NCBI GenBank assembly: GCA_016935935.1
Contig: JAFGPZ010000078.1
Coordinates: 1-22,432, forward strand
From: Deltaproteobacteria bacterium
GTDB taxonomy: Bacteria > Desulfobacterota > Syntrophia > Syntrophales > UBA2210
DNA: 22,432 nucleotides
Direction of reading: 5' to 3'
In this document: positions 15,854 to 22,432 of the stretch, piece by piece
How the letters are laid out: every line of letters begins with the position of its first letter
Position numbering within the stretch: position 1 is the stretch's first letter
The notes under the pieces: model-generated
The model's database searches: none
The model's input: only the letters and a program-made list of their open reading frames with translations
Told to the model about the DNA's origin: nothing
Program-made: the position numbers and the translations under genes

Positions 15854-16774
15854 TTGAAGACTCACCTCGTTTTTCTCTATCCCGGGCAGGGATCACAGCA
15901 GGTGGGGATGGGACGAAATCTCTATGAACAACATGAGGAGGCTCGGATAATCTTTGACAGGGCCGACCGTATACTCGGTTTTTCACTGAGCGGACTCTGC
16001 TTCGAAGGACCAGAGCGGGAGTTGAATCATGATCTCACGGCGCAACTGGCAGCCTTTACCCTGGGTTGCGCTCTGACAGCAGTTCTGGAAAGGAAAAACA
16101 TTCTCCCCGACGCCGCATCGGGATACAGTTCAGGCTTTTATGCCGCTGCCTATGCTGCGGCGTGTTTTGATTTTGACACTGGCCTCACAATTGTGAAACG
16201 GGCGGGAGAGCTTCTCCTCGACGAAGCCCTCAGAACTAAGGGATGCATGGCAGTCATTTTCGGGTTGCCCCGTGAAGGGGTGGAGAAAATATGCAGGCAA
16301 ACGGATGGCGCCGATATTGCCATAGTCAACACGGCCAGACAGATAATCGTTTCCGGCGTTGAATCTGCTGTGAAAAAGGTCATGGCCATCGCTCTCAAGG
16401 AAGGCGCTCTCGATGCCCACAAGTTGTCCGCTGCCGCCCCTTATCATTCGTCCTTTATGGCTGCCGCAGGATCATTTTTTCTCAGAGAATTGAGAGATAT
16501 GGCAGTGGAAAAACCGGAAATAACGCTTTTATCCTACCATACACTGAAAAGAGTGACTGGAACGGCATCTCTGAAAATGGTAATGGCGATGCAGCTCAGT
16601 CATCCCCTTTTATGGGTTGATCTGATAAAGGCCATTCATAGGCCGGGAACGCTCTTTATCGAACTCGGTGCCGGCTCCGTCATTGCCAGGACAATCCGCT
16701 GGATAGACAGAAATATCGAGATAGTGAGCATTTCTGATACACATGATATATCGAGACTTGGGCAGAGATTATGA
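15854..16774 (+). CDS. ACP S-malonyltransferase-like protein (FabD family)
   Basis: A 306-residue acyltransferase of the FabD/MdcH family, close to the usual 309 residues. FabD moves malonyl from CoA to acyl carrier protein. Present are LYPGQGSQQVGMG (oxyanion Gln12), the nucleophile elbow GYSSGFYAA (Ser92), the carboxylate-binding Arg116, and AAPYHSSFM (His198). The catalytic set is complete, but the elbow differs from the canonical GHSLGEY at three positions (Tyr for His, Ser for Leu, Phe for Glu), so the acyl group or carrier may differ. Translation starts at TTG 15854, supported by GGGGGAGG ten bases upstream. No fab, acyl carrier or malonate decarboxylase genes adjoin; priA diverges upstream and folD converges downstream. 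It may be a second, specialised malonyltransferase; the main fabD presumably lies elsewhere. Confidence 0.85.
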   Translation: MKTHLVFLYPGQGSQQVGMGRNLYEQHEEARIIFDRADRILGFSLSGLCFEGPERELNHDLTAQLAAFTLGCALTAVLERKNILPDAASGYSSGFYAAAYAAACFDFDTGLTIVKRAGELLLDEALRTKGCMAVIFGLPREGVEKICRQTDGADIAIVNTARQIIVSGVESAVKKVMAIALKEGALDAHKLSAAAPYHSSFMAAAGSFFLRELRDMAVEKPEITLLSYHTLKRVTGTASLKMVMAMQLSHPLLWVDLIKAIHRPGTLFIELGAGSVIARTIRWIDRNIEIVSISDTHDISRLGQRL

Positions 16775-16829
16775 AAGGCCCCGTACTGTAGAATACTTTA
16801 GATATTGAGAAAAAGTGCAAGAGTTTTAA

Positions 16830-17693
16830 TCATTTCCGAGACTTTCTTTTTTCCGCCGCTTTGACAGTGTTAAGAAGAAGCATCGCCACTGTCGTCGGGC
16901 CGACTCCGCCAAGCCTTGGAGTGACCCACCCGGCAACCTCTTCAACGGAGACGTCCACGTCGGGAATAAGCTTGCGGCCTTCCCATGAAATGCCGCCGCT
17001 GATGACGATGGCTCCGGGTCTTACCATTTCAGGTTTTATGATGCTGGGAATTCCTGCCGCGGCGATGACGACGTCAGCCCTTTTTGTGTAACGCGCAATG
17101 TCGGGCACTCCCGTATGAACGACAGTAACGGCGGCGTTGGCGAAAGGCTGTTTTAATGTCATGATTAGCGAAAGGGGCCTTCCCAGAGTCGGTCCTCGCC
17201 CCACAATGACGACTTCCTTTCCCCCGATATCGAGATTGTAATATTTCAGCATGGCCTGAATACCCGCCGGGGTGCAGGGGAGGGGCCCTTCCTGTTGCAG
17301 CACCAGTTTTCCCAGGTTTACGGGGTGGAGGCCGTCGGCATCTTTCGCAGGATCGATCCGCGAAATTGCTTCATTGAAATCAAAGCCACATGGAAGAGGA
17401 TATTGTATCAGGAATCCGTCAATTGCAGGATTATAATTGAAATCATCGACGGCTTTGAGCAGGTCTTTCTGGGATGCCGCACTCTCTATTGCTGCATGAA
17501 ATGATGCGATTCCCACGGATGTGCAGGTTTCATGTTTCTTTTTAACATAGCTTACGGACGGTCCGTCGTCCCCCACCAAAATAGTACCCAGGCCCGGTGT
17601 GATGCCCTTTTCCTTTAATGCAGCCACCCGGCGTGATACATCCTCCAGCACCGCTTCAGCAACGAGTGTTCCTTCAAGAAGTTTTGCAGCCAT
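16830..17693 (-). CDS. folD: bifunctional methylenetetrahydrofolate dehydrogenase/cyclohydrolase
   Basis: A 287-residue FolD, interconverting 5,10-methylene-, methenyl- and 10-formyl-tetrahydrofolate in cytoplasmic one-carbon metabolism. Motifs are SVSYVKKKHETC with the catalytic Lys (about 47-58), GFLIQYPLPCGFD (about 93-105), IDPAKDADGLHPVNLGKL (112-129), PCTPAGIQAML (138-148), the nucleotide loop VIVGRGPTLGRPLS and the end TPRLGGVGPTTVAMLL. The nucleotide loop differs from the common GRSxIVGKP form, and the following VVHTGVPDI replaces the usual CHSxT segment, so coenzyme preference is open. AGGAG eight bases upstream supports the ATG. It lies 36 bases behind the phosphate transporter gene on the same strand and may be read through from it, although the functions are unrelated. 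Confidence 0.95.
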   Translation of the reverse strand: MAAKLLEGTLVAEAVLEDVSRRVAALKEKGITPGLGTILVGDDGPSVSYVKKKHETCTSVGIASFHAAIESAASQKDLLKAVDDFNYNPAIDGFLIQYPLPCGFDFNEAISRIDPAKDADGLHPVNLGKLVLQQEGPLPCTPAGIQAMLKYYNLDIGGKEVVIVGRGPTLGRPLSLIMTLKQPFANAAVTVVHTGVPDIARYTKRADVVIAAAGIPSIIKPEMVRPGAIVISGGISWEGRKLIPDVDVSVEEVAGWVTPRLGGVGPTTVAMLLLNTVKAAEKRKSRK

Positions 17694-17729
17694 CCTCGAT
17701 ACTCCTGATGATTTTTTTCTTTTTCACCC

Positions 17730-19199
17730 TCACCCATGGCTTGTCCTGAATAAGCCGTCAATGTATGAAAGTCTTTGGTTCAATTGTGAGTTGTAGCTCT
17801 CGTCATGCTGTCTGGTACGCCATTGGGTCGATATTCCGGCAAGGGCCTCGTGGAAGAGCCACGTATGGGCGAAGACCTTTCCCTCGAGCGCCTGAAGAGC
17901 CCTTATCTGTTCCTCAGATAGATAAGTTCTATCGATTTCTGCGATCCCCTCTTTTGTGATTTCCACTTTGTCCAATTGCGTATATTGCATGACTATCGTC
18001 TGATCATCTCTCGTCAATCCGGTTTTGCTGGACAAGGCATTCTTGAAGAGGATGGCCCTGGAGAATTCCTTCCCCGTCAGGCCGGACAAGTCTTTTGTGT
18101 CTATCCCTGCTCTATTGATCCTTTCCACACTCTCCTGTGTGACCCTGTAAGATACGGGATAGTAAGTATCCTGTTGAAAGACATTCTGAAAGACAAAGAG
18201 TGAAATAAAACTGATTATGGCGGCGATAATCGGAGTCGCCAACCAACCCACAGAGATTCCCCCCACAGTTTGCCATCTGATGCCCTTTCCTCCCTTGAGG
18301 AGTCCGATGCCGATTACGGCTCCGACAATGGCCTGTGAACTTGAAACGGGGACCAGAGGAATAGAGGGCAGCCCTTGGCTTATCAGAAAACCTTCCAGAC
18401 CCTGAGAAGCGAAGAGGAAGAGAACAATAGAATGAGCCCAAACAGCAACAAAGGCGGAAACGGGTGATATTTTCATTATCCCCGCCCCCACAGTCAGCAT
18501 AACACGTTTTGAATAAGTGATAATCCCGATTGATATTGCAATACCTCCGATTAAAAAGAGCTGTTGAGCTGAGGTAAGAGAAAATATTCCCATAATAGAA
18601 ACGTCATGAAAGGGCGAAACGGGGACAAAAACACCCATGACGTTTGCGATATTGTTTGCCCCGAGGGAGTAAGCGCCGAATATACCAGCGATTACCAGCC
18701 CGTATCGTGTGAGGGTGTCGAGTTTGAACATCCGTATATTGAAAGTTTTAATGCAGAAGACAACCACTTTGTACAGTATAACGGAAAAAATGGCCGACAG
18801 AATAGGGCAAGCGACCCAACTGGTAACGATTTTCGTAAGAGAAGTATAATCGATCAGCGTGCCGGTGAAGAGATTCCATCCTATAATGGCTCCGATGATC
18901 CCCTGGGATGTAGATACGGGGTATCCCAAGATTGTCATGAAATAGACACTTAAAGCGGCGGCAAGAGCGACTATGAATGCTCCGGCTATGGCATTAATGG
19001 AACCTAACTTGCCAATAGTATCCGAAGCACCGGAGCCGCTTATGATTGCCCCTAATATTACAAAGATGCTGCAAAGAACGGCGGCCTTTTTAAAGGTTAT
19101 CATCCGCGAGCCAACTGCCGTACCGAATACATTGGCAGCATCGTTGGCCCCTAATGACCAGCCGAGGAACAATCCGCTCGACAGAAAAAATGCAAACAT
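17730..19199 (-). CDS. inorganic phosphate transporter, PiT family
   Basis: A 489-residue secondary phosphate transporter of the inner membrane, importing phosphate (or metal phosphate) with H+ or Na+. The two inverted family signatures are clear: WSLGANDAANVFGTAVGSR (about 14-32) and SLGANNIANVMGVFV (about 179-193). Each half also carries a GYPVSTSQGIIGAIIGWN- or VPVSSSQAIVGAVIGIG-type segment. About ten to twelve hydrophobic helices lie before residue 345, then a hydrophilic tail of about 140 residues follows. The frame opens at TTG 19205, but I prefer ATG 19199, since AAAGG stands six bases before it and the family begins MFAFFLSSGLFLGWSLGAND. That AAAGG overlaps the stop of the DUF47 gene, so the two are translationally linked. 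Confidence 0.94.
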   Translation of the reverse strand: MFAFFLSSGLFLGWSLGANDAANVFGTAVGSRMITFKKAAVLCSIFVILGAIISGSGASDTIGKLGSINAIAGAFIVALAAALSVYFMTILGYPVSTSQGIIGAIIGWNLFTGTLIDYTSLTKIVTSWVACPILSAIFSVILYKVVVFCIKTFNIRMFKLDTLTRYGLVIAGIFGAYSLGANNIANVMGVFVPVSPFHDVSIMGIFSLTSAQQLFLIGGIAISIGIITYSKRVMLTVGAGIMKISPVSAFVAVWAHSIVLFLFASQGLEGFLISQGLPSIPLVPVSSSQAIVGAVIGIGLLKGGKGIRWQTVGGISVGWLATPIIAAIISFISLFVFQNVFQQDTYYPVSYRVTQESVERINRAGIDTKDLSGLTGKEFSRAILFKNALSSKTGLTRDDQTIVMQYTQLDKVEITKEGIAEIDRTYLSEEQIRALQALEGKVFAHTWLFHEALAGISTQWRTRQHDESYNSQLNQRLSYIDGLFRTSHG

Positions 19200-19208
19200 A
19201 TTCAACCT

Positions 19209-19859
19209 TTATAATGATCGCTTTATGACATAGATATTGAGGCGGTCTGCGGCATCTTCAGCCTCATCGGAAATCTTTTCCAGATATCTGGTAAAATCGC
19301 GCAGGTGTCTCTTGTGGCTCAACCTGATATCCTCGCGTCTGAAAATTTTGCGCTGCAGGTTCGTTGAAACCTTGTCAGATTCCTTTTCCCAGTGCACAAC
19401 CTTGTGCAGATGATCTTTCACAGAGTCGATATTCTTGAAAAAGGCCCTGCAAGACAGGACCATGGCCTCGACGGCCTCTACCCCGCATAAAACCAATTCC
19501 CTGAAATCGCAGTGGAACTCGGCGCAGATTTGCGGGCGTTCAATTTCGAATCGGAACATCGCTCCCTTGAAATGATCGAGGAGGGTATCCATGGTTTCAA
19601 TTAGTTCCAGAACATCACCCCTCGATTCGGGAATCAGAGTTTTTGTGTAGAGTCGAGTTTCCAGAGAACGGCGCAGTGCATCACCTCGGTGCTCTATTTC
19701 TACCATTTCCTCTGTTTTGCTTTCGAAGGAATCGAGATTGCCGCTCAAATAGGAATCTATGGCGCTCCTGAAGAGCAACCCCGACCTGCTAACCTGATCA
19801 AGGAAATCGTCGATATCATTCTCGATTCCCGATGACCTCTTTAATAGTTTGAAACCCAT
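19209..19859 (-). CDS. DUF47/PhoU-like (TIGR00153) phosphate transport accessory protein
   Basis: A 216-residue helical cytoplasmic protein of the DUF47 family, distant relatives of PhoU that are regularly encoded directly before PiT transporters and are believed to modulate them. It begins MGFKLLKRSSGIENDIDDFLDQV and shows paired acidic helices with EHRGDALRRSLETRLYTKTLIPESRGDVLELIETMDTLLD (about 55-94) and, near the end, LEKISDEAEDAADRL (about 193-207), the metal-binding-type Glu/Asp clusters of PhoU folds. GGGGAG nine bases before the ATG supports the start. The stop is followed by the transporter ATG after nine bases. No Pho-box-like sequence was found in the upstream gap. Confidence 0.9.
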   Translation of the reverse strand: MGFKLLKRSSGIENDIDDFLDQVSRSGLLFRSAIDSYLSGNLDSFESKTEEMVEIEHRGDALRRSLETRLYTKTLIPESRGDVLELIETMDTLLDHFKGAMFRFEIERPQICAEFHCDFRELVLCGVEAVEAMVLSCRAFFKNIDSVKDHLHKVVHWEKESDKVSTNLQRKIFRREDIRLSHKRHLRDFTRYLEKISDEAEDAADRLNIYVIKRSL

Positions 19860-19969
19860 GGCTCCGATCTCCCCTGCGCTTCATCGAGAAGCTAAAAGTG
19901 TTTAATTGCAATAAAGGCCGCGCCTTGCCAATTGATAACTTTCCAACGGAATCTTCAGACCCGGGAGAT

Positions 19970-19983
19970 ATCAGATATCTGAT
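19970..19983. promoter_or_regulatory. 14-bp perfect palindrome in the divergent DUF47/LysR gap
   Basis: ATCAGATATCTGAT reads the same on both strands. It lies about 110 bases before the DUF47 start and about 170 bases before the LysR start, in a 291-base gap between divergent units. It could be an operator; nothing shows which protein would bind. The rest of the gap holds a TATAAT at 20054-20059 without a good -35 and an AT-rich run before the LysR start. Confidence 0.35.
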
Positions 19984-20150
19984 CCTGGTCGAAATGACGT
20001 TACGGGATTGGCACAGCAGCGGTCTTCGTAAGAACTTGTAATATCAGCGGATGTATAATAACAGTGCAAAAAAACTGGAAATATCCTTAAATATATGTTT
20101 AGCATAAGTCAAGCAAATTAATTTCATATAGTGCATAAACGGAAGTAATA

Positions 20151-21044
20151 GTGAATATTAATCAATTGAAAATATTCTATTACACGGCGAAATACGGGAG
20201 CCTCAGTATCGCGGCGGATGCTTTGTATATCACACAGCCGGCGGTGAGCAAGGGAATTCAACGATTGGAGGAGTATTATGAAATCAAGTTTTTCAACAGG
20301 GCCGGAAAAAAACTTGTTCTGACCGATGCCGGAGCAGCCCTGTACGATATGGCAGAAAAGCTTTTCGAGGTGGAGAGTCAGGCGGAGGAGATTATCCGCG
20401 ATTTCCAGCAGAGAAAGAGGGGAAACCTGCGGATACATGCCAGTGAAACTTTTGGGGCCTACTATCTTCCATCGATTATAAGAGAATTCAAGAAGAATAA
20501 TCCCGAGATTCAGGTATCCGTAAATATACTACCCACGGAACTGGTTGTTGAAAAAACAGCCACACTGAACAATGATGTGGGATTCATCTCCTATCCTGTA
20601 GAGCACAAGAAAATCATAACAAGGGAAATACTTGAAGACAGTCTGATCCTCATAGTGCCTCATGATCACGAATTTTCCACTAAGAATGAGATTTACCCTC
20701 ACGATTTGGAACACCAGTTCCTGATAGTGCACGAAAAAGGGGCGGCAACGCGAAAAATAACCGATAGCTATATCGAAATGAATAATATATCTGTCTCCGT
20801 TCCACTGGAGTTGTCCAGCAACGAGGCCATTAAGCACGCGGTGGAACAGGGATTGGGTATCGCCTTTGTGTCCCGACTGGTGGCTAACGAAGAGATTAAA
20901 CAAGGTAGATTGAAGGCTGTTCCGCTCTCTGATAAATCCATAAAGAGAAAATTTTATATTATCCACCACCGTGACAAGTATATTTCAACATCTCTCGGTA
21001 ATTTGATAGAAGAAACAGTCAGGTGGGCATCGGAGAACTTCTGA
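20151..21044 (+). CDS. LysR family transcriptional regulator
   Basis: A 297-residue LysR-type regulator. The N-terminal winged helix-turn-helix is classic: NQLKIFYYTAKYGSLSIAADALYITQPAVSKGIQRLEE (about 4-41), then GKKLVLTDAGAALYDMAEKLF (53-73) and the linker helix. The effector-binding domain runs from about 90 to 297 and includes GAYYLPSIIREFKKNNPEIQV and the GLGIAFVSRLVANEEI segment. It starts at GTG 20151 with GGAAG five bases upstream; no ATG gives a better start. Its ligand is unknown. LysR regulators often control a divergent neighbour, here DUF47-PiT, or the gene it abuts, here the phosphonoacetate-hydrolase-like gene, whose stop lies one base from its own stop on the opposite strand. 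Confidence 0.94.
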   Translation: MNINQLKIFYYTAKYGSLSIAADALYITQPAVSKGIQRLEEYYEIKFFNRAGKKLVLTDAGAALYDMAEKLFEVESQAEEIIRDFQQRKRGNLRIHASETFGAYYLPSIIREFKKNNPEIQVSVNILPTELVVEKTATLNNDVGFISYPVEHKKIITREILEDSLILIVPHDHEFSTKNEIYPHDLEHQFLIVHEKGAATRKITDSYIEMNNISVSVPLELSSNEAIKHAVEQGLGIAFVSRLVANEEIKQGRLKAVPLSDKSIKRKFYIIHHRDKYISTSLGNLIEETVRWASENF

Positions 21045-21045
21045 A

Positions 21046-22155
21046 TTACGTATCCAGCCATGCCGCAACTTCTGAATTCGACGTCGGTTGGTGGGCCATG
21101 GGTCCCTTTCCAAGACCACAGATGGGGATTTCCCGTTCATGCAGAGAGCCGTGTGAGCGGACGCTTACCTCTTCTCTGGCTGATGAGATGGCTCCGAATA
21201 CGGTATGAACGTCTGCCAGGACGAAGAGATGCCCGATACGTTCAGGATGGAGACGGAACAACCGGGCCGCCTCGGAACTCGGCATGATCCGTTCAATACC
21301 TTTTTCTTCCCGCAGAAGCGCCATTGCTCTATCCATGTCAGATGGGTCCTTCAGATATATGTATGCTGAACCGCCGAGGTTTTTATGGTGGACTACATGG
21401 CGGTCCTTGATAATGGGAATCGCCGTCCCCGTAACCCCTGCTTCATAGAGTATTCTGGTAAGGTCAAGAGCGTAGAACTTTGCGTTCATTCCGTGATCGG
21501 CCGTCACAATAATCTCTATATCGGAGGATGTATTCATGATTTCACCGAGAAGCCGGTCAAGTTCATGAAAGTTCCATTGAGAACGTTCGTCCTCGGGCGG
21601 GTAGGTGTGTGTCGCATAATCAGTCGTCGTCAGATACAGCACATTCGGTGATTTTGTAATAAGGATTTCCCGTGCCGCCCGGAACAGCCAGTGGTTGGTT
21701 TCAATCGTATAAAATTCGGGGGGAGCGCCGATTCTATCCACGAGCCATCGGGAGGGCTTCTCGGCGGACTCTGCTATCTCTGCACCCCGGGAGATCAGGG
21801 TTTTCAGTTTTTCCTTTGCGGTAATCAGTGCCGATTTGATTCCCTTTCTGCCGATTCGTTCAAAAAGGGTTTCTTTCAGAAGATATTCCGATGATTCCAT
21901 GTACTGCTCTTTGCCCGTTGACAGATCTAGAAAGTAGTTGGATGTAATTCCGTGTACTTCCGGAAAGCTGGCCGTGATGATGGAGGTGTTGTTGACATTT
22001 GTTACGGTAGGAACAACCGCCCTGCCTAAGGTGCTGAAACCCTTTCGGGCGATAGCGTCAAGAGTCGGTGTATCGCTTAGCGAGATGTACTGGGGACTTG
22101 TTCCATCCAGACATACGACGATTCTCGTAATGATACCATTTTCTCCTTTTAACAT
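21046..22155 (-). CDS. alkaline phosphatase superfamily hydrolase, phosphonoacetate hydrolase (PhnA)-like
   Basis: A 369-residue enzyme of the nucleotide pyrophosphatase/phosphodiesterase branch. Its motifs follow phosphonoacetate hydrolase, which cleaves the C-P bond of phosphonoacetate to acetate and phosphate using two zinc ions: VVCLDGTSPQY (Asp17), VVPTVTNVNNTSIITASFPEVHGITSNYFLD (about 47-77, nucleophile Thr52), LYLTTTDYATHTYPP (Asp179, His183), IVTADHGMNAKF (Asp220, His221) and VRSHGSLHE (His335). All expected metal ligands and the Thr are present. It is slightly shorter than the roughly 410-residue characterised enzymes. No signal peptide is seen. No phnW, phnY or transport genes are in view, so the true substrate may be another phosphonate or a phosphate diester. 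The nearest ribosome site (GGAG) is a distant twelve bases before the ATG, so the start is slightly uncertain. Confidence 0.85.
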   Translation of the reverse strand: MLKGENGIITRIVVCLDGTSPQYISLSDTPTLDAIARKGFSTLGRAVVPTVTNVNNTSIITASFPEVHGITSNYFLDLSTGKEQYMESSEYLLKETLFERIGRKGIKSALITAKEKLKTLISRGAEIAESAEKPSRWLVDRIGAPPEFYTIETNHWLFRAAREILITKSPNVLYLTTTDYATHTYPPEDERSQWNFHELDRLLGEIMNTSSDIEIIVTADHGMNAKFYALDLTRILYEAGVTGTAIPIIKDRHVVHHKNLGGSAYIYLKDPSDMDRAMALLREEKGIERIMPSSEAARLFRLHPERIGHLFVLADVHTVFGAISSAREEVSVRSHGSLHEREIPICGLGKGPMAHQPTSNSEVAAWLDT

Positions 22156-22241
22156 TATAGAAGCTTCTCCGGTTCGATAAGCGGAGTAAGGTCATGAATA
22201 ATCGAAACAGACCTATCAACGAAGGGCCGAGTTTACCAGCG

Positions 22242-22257
22242 TTTGACCAAAGTCAAA
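22242..22257. promoter_or_regulatory. CRP/FNR-type inverted repeat
   Basis: TTTGAC-N4-GTCAAA is a 16-base dyad with perfect 6-bp arms. Its inner half-sites TTGAC-N4-GTCAA have the spacing of FNR-type sites (TTGAT-N4-ATCAA). It lies about 87 bases before the phosphonoacetate-hydrolase-like start and 175 bases from the right edge, so it could serve either that gene or one beyond the window. The rest of 22156-22432 shows no credible gene. Confidence 0.4.
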
Positions 22258-22432
22258 TAACATTGCTTTTATCATTGAATTTTCTCTGTTGCCGAATTAT
22301 CTGGTTTTTAACTGTTTTGATGAACTCTCAAAAAGCCCAGCCCGATGCCTCATATACATATCGTGAAGATACTGAATGATTTTAGATGCCTGAGTAGTTA
22401 CGTCTCATAAACAATATAGCAAATATTACCGA

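Noticed and set aside
19860..20150. Search for a Pho box and a full promoter for the LysR and DUF47 genes
   Set aside because: A TATAAT at 20054 has no matching -35 at normal distance, and no Pho-box-like direct repeat was seen.
22194..22379. Open frame of 61 codons near the right edge
   Set aside because: No good ribosome site, no recognisable protein features, and it crosses the dyad at 22242-22257.
1..22432. CRISPR arrays, tRNA or rRNA genes, insertion sequences, phage genes, defence or biosynthetic clusters
   Set aside because: No regularly spaced repeats, tRNA-like cloverleaf with conserved T-loop, transposase, integrase or cluster-type genes were seen on reading both strands.

Overview
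The window carries about nineteen intact protein genes, one decayed gene remnant and one short repeat element. The gene set (PriA, FolD, a PiT transporter with its DUF47 partner, a DUF374 acyltransferase, a chalcone-isomerase-like periplasmic protein, a TIGR04211-type SH3 protein) and the moderate base composition suggest a chromosomal segment of a Gram-negative anaerobe, most likely Desulfobacterota (a Syntrophia-like lineage). That placement is inference from protein style only. No rRNA, tRNA, CRISPR array, transposase or phage gene was found.

Layout from left to right. At 95-1306 (-) lies an MFS transporter with a strong sigma70-like promoter. That promoter sits inside the 5' part of a zinc alcohol dehydrogenase remnant (about 1378-1560, +). 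At 1638-2465 (-) is an unrecognised conserved protein with a C-terminal cysteine cluster, ending at a good terminator hairpin. Divergent from it is a small VOC/glyoxalase-fold protein (2665-3060, +), followed by a membrane SH3 protein (3138-3812, -) and a GH13 subfamily 18 sugar phosphorylase (3919-5826, -). A universal stress protein (+) and a DUF374 acyltransferase (-) converge near 6.5 kb. A 135-bp MITE-like element with terminal inverted repeats lies at 7301-7435. An NYN-LOTUS putative RNase and a periplasmic FKBP prolyl isomerase overlap by ATGA at 7485-9076 (-).

From 9.3 kb there is a secreted chalcone-isomerase-like protein (+), an HD-domain hydrolase (-), and then a secreted carbohydrate-binding-like protein followed by a beta-CASP metallo-RNase-like enzyme (both +). 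PriA (-) follows, then an isolated malonyltransferase-like protein (+, TTG start). A three-gene minus-strand run (DUF47, PiT phosphate transporter, FolD) covers 16830-19859. Divergent from it is a LysR regulator (+), whose stop lies one base from the stop of a phosphonoacetate-hydrolase-like enzyme (-).

The clearest functional theme is at the right end: phosphate uptake (PiT and DUF47), a LysR regulator and a phosphonate-hydrolase-like enzyme stand side by side. The rest looks like housekeeping and envelope genes in short transcription units with frequent strand changes. I see no convincing new multi-gene system. The best leads are the orphan PhnA-like enzyme beside the phosphate genes, the repeat element, the atypical malonyltransferase, the NYN-LOTUS/FKBP coupling and the unassigned cysteine-cluster protein.
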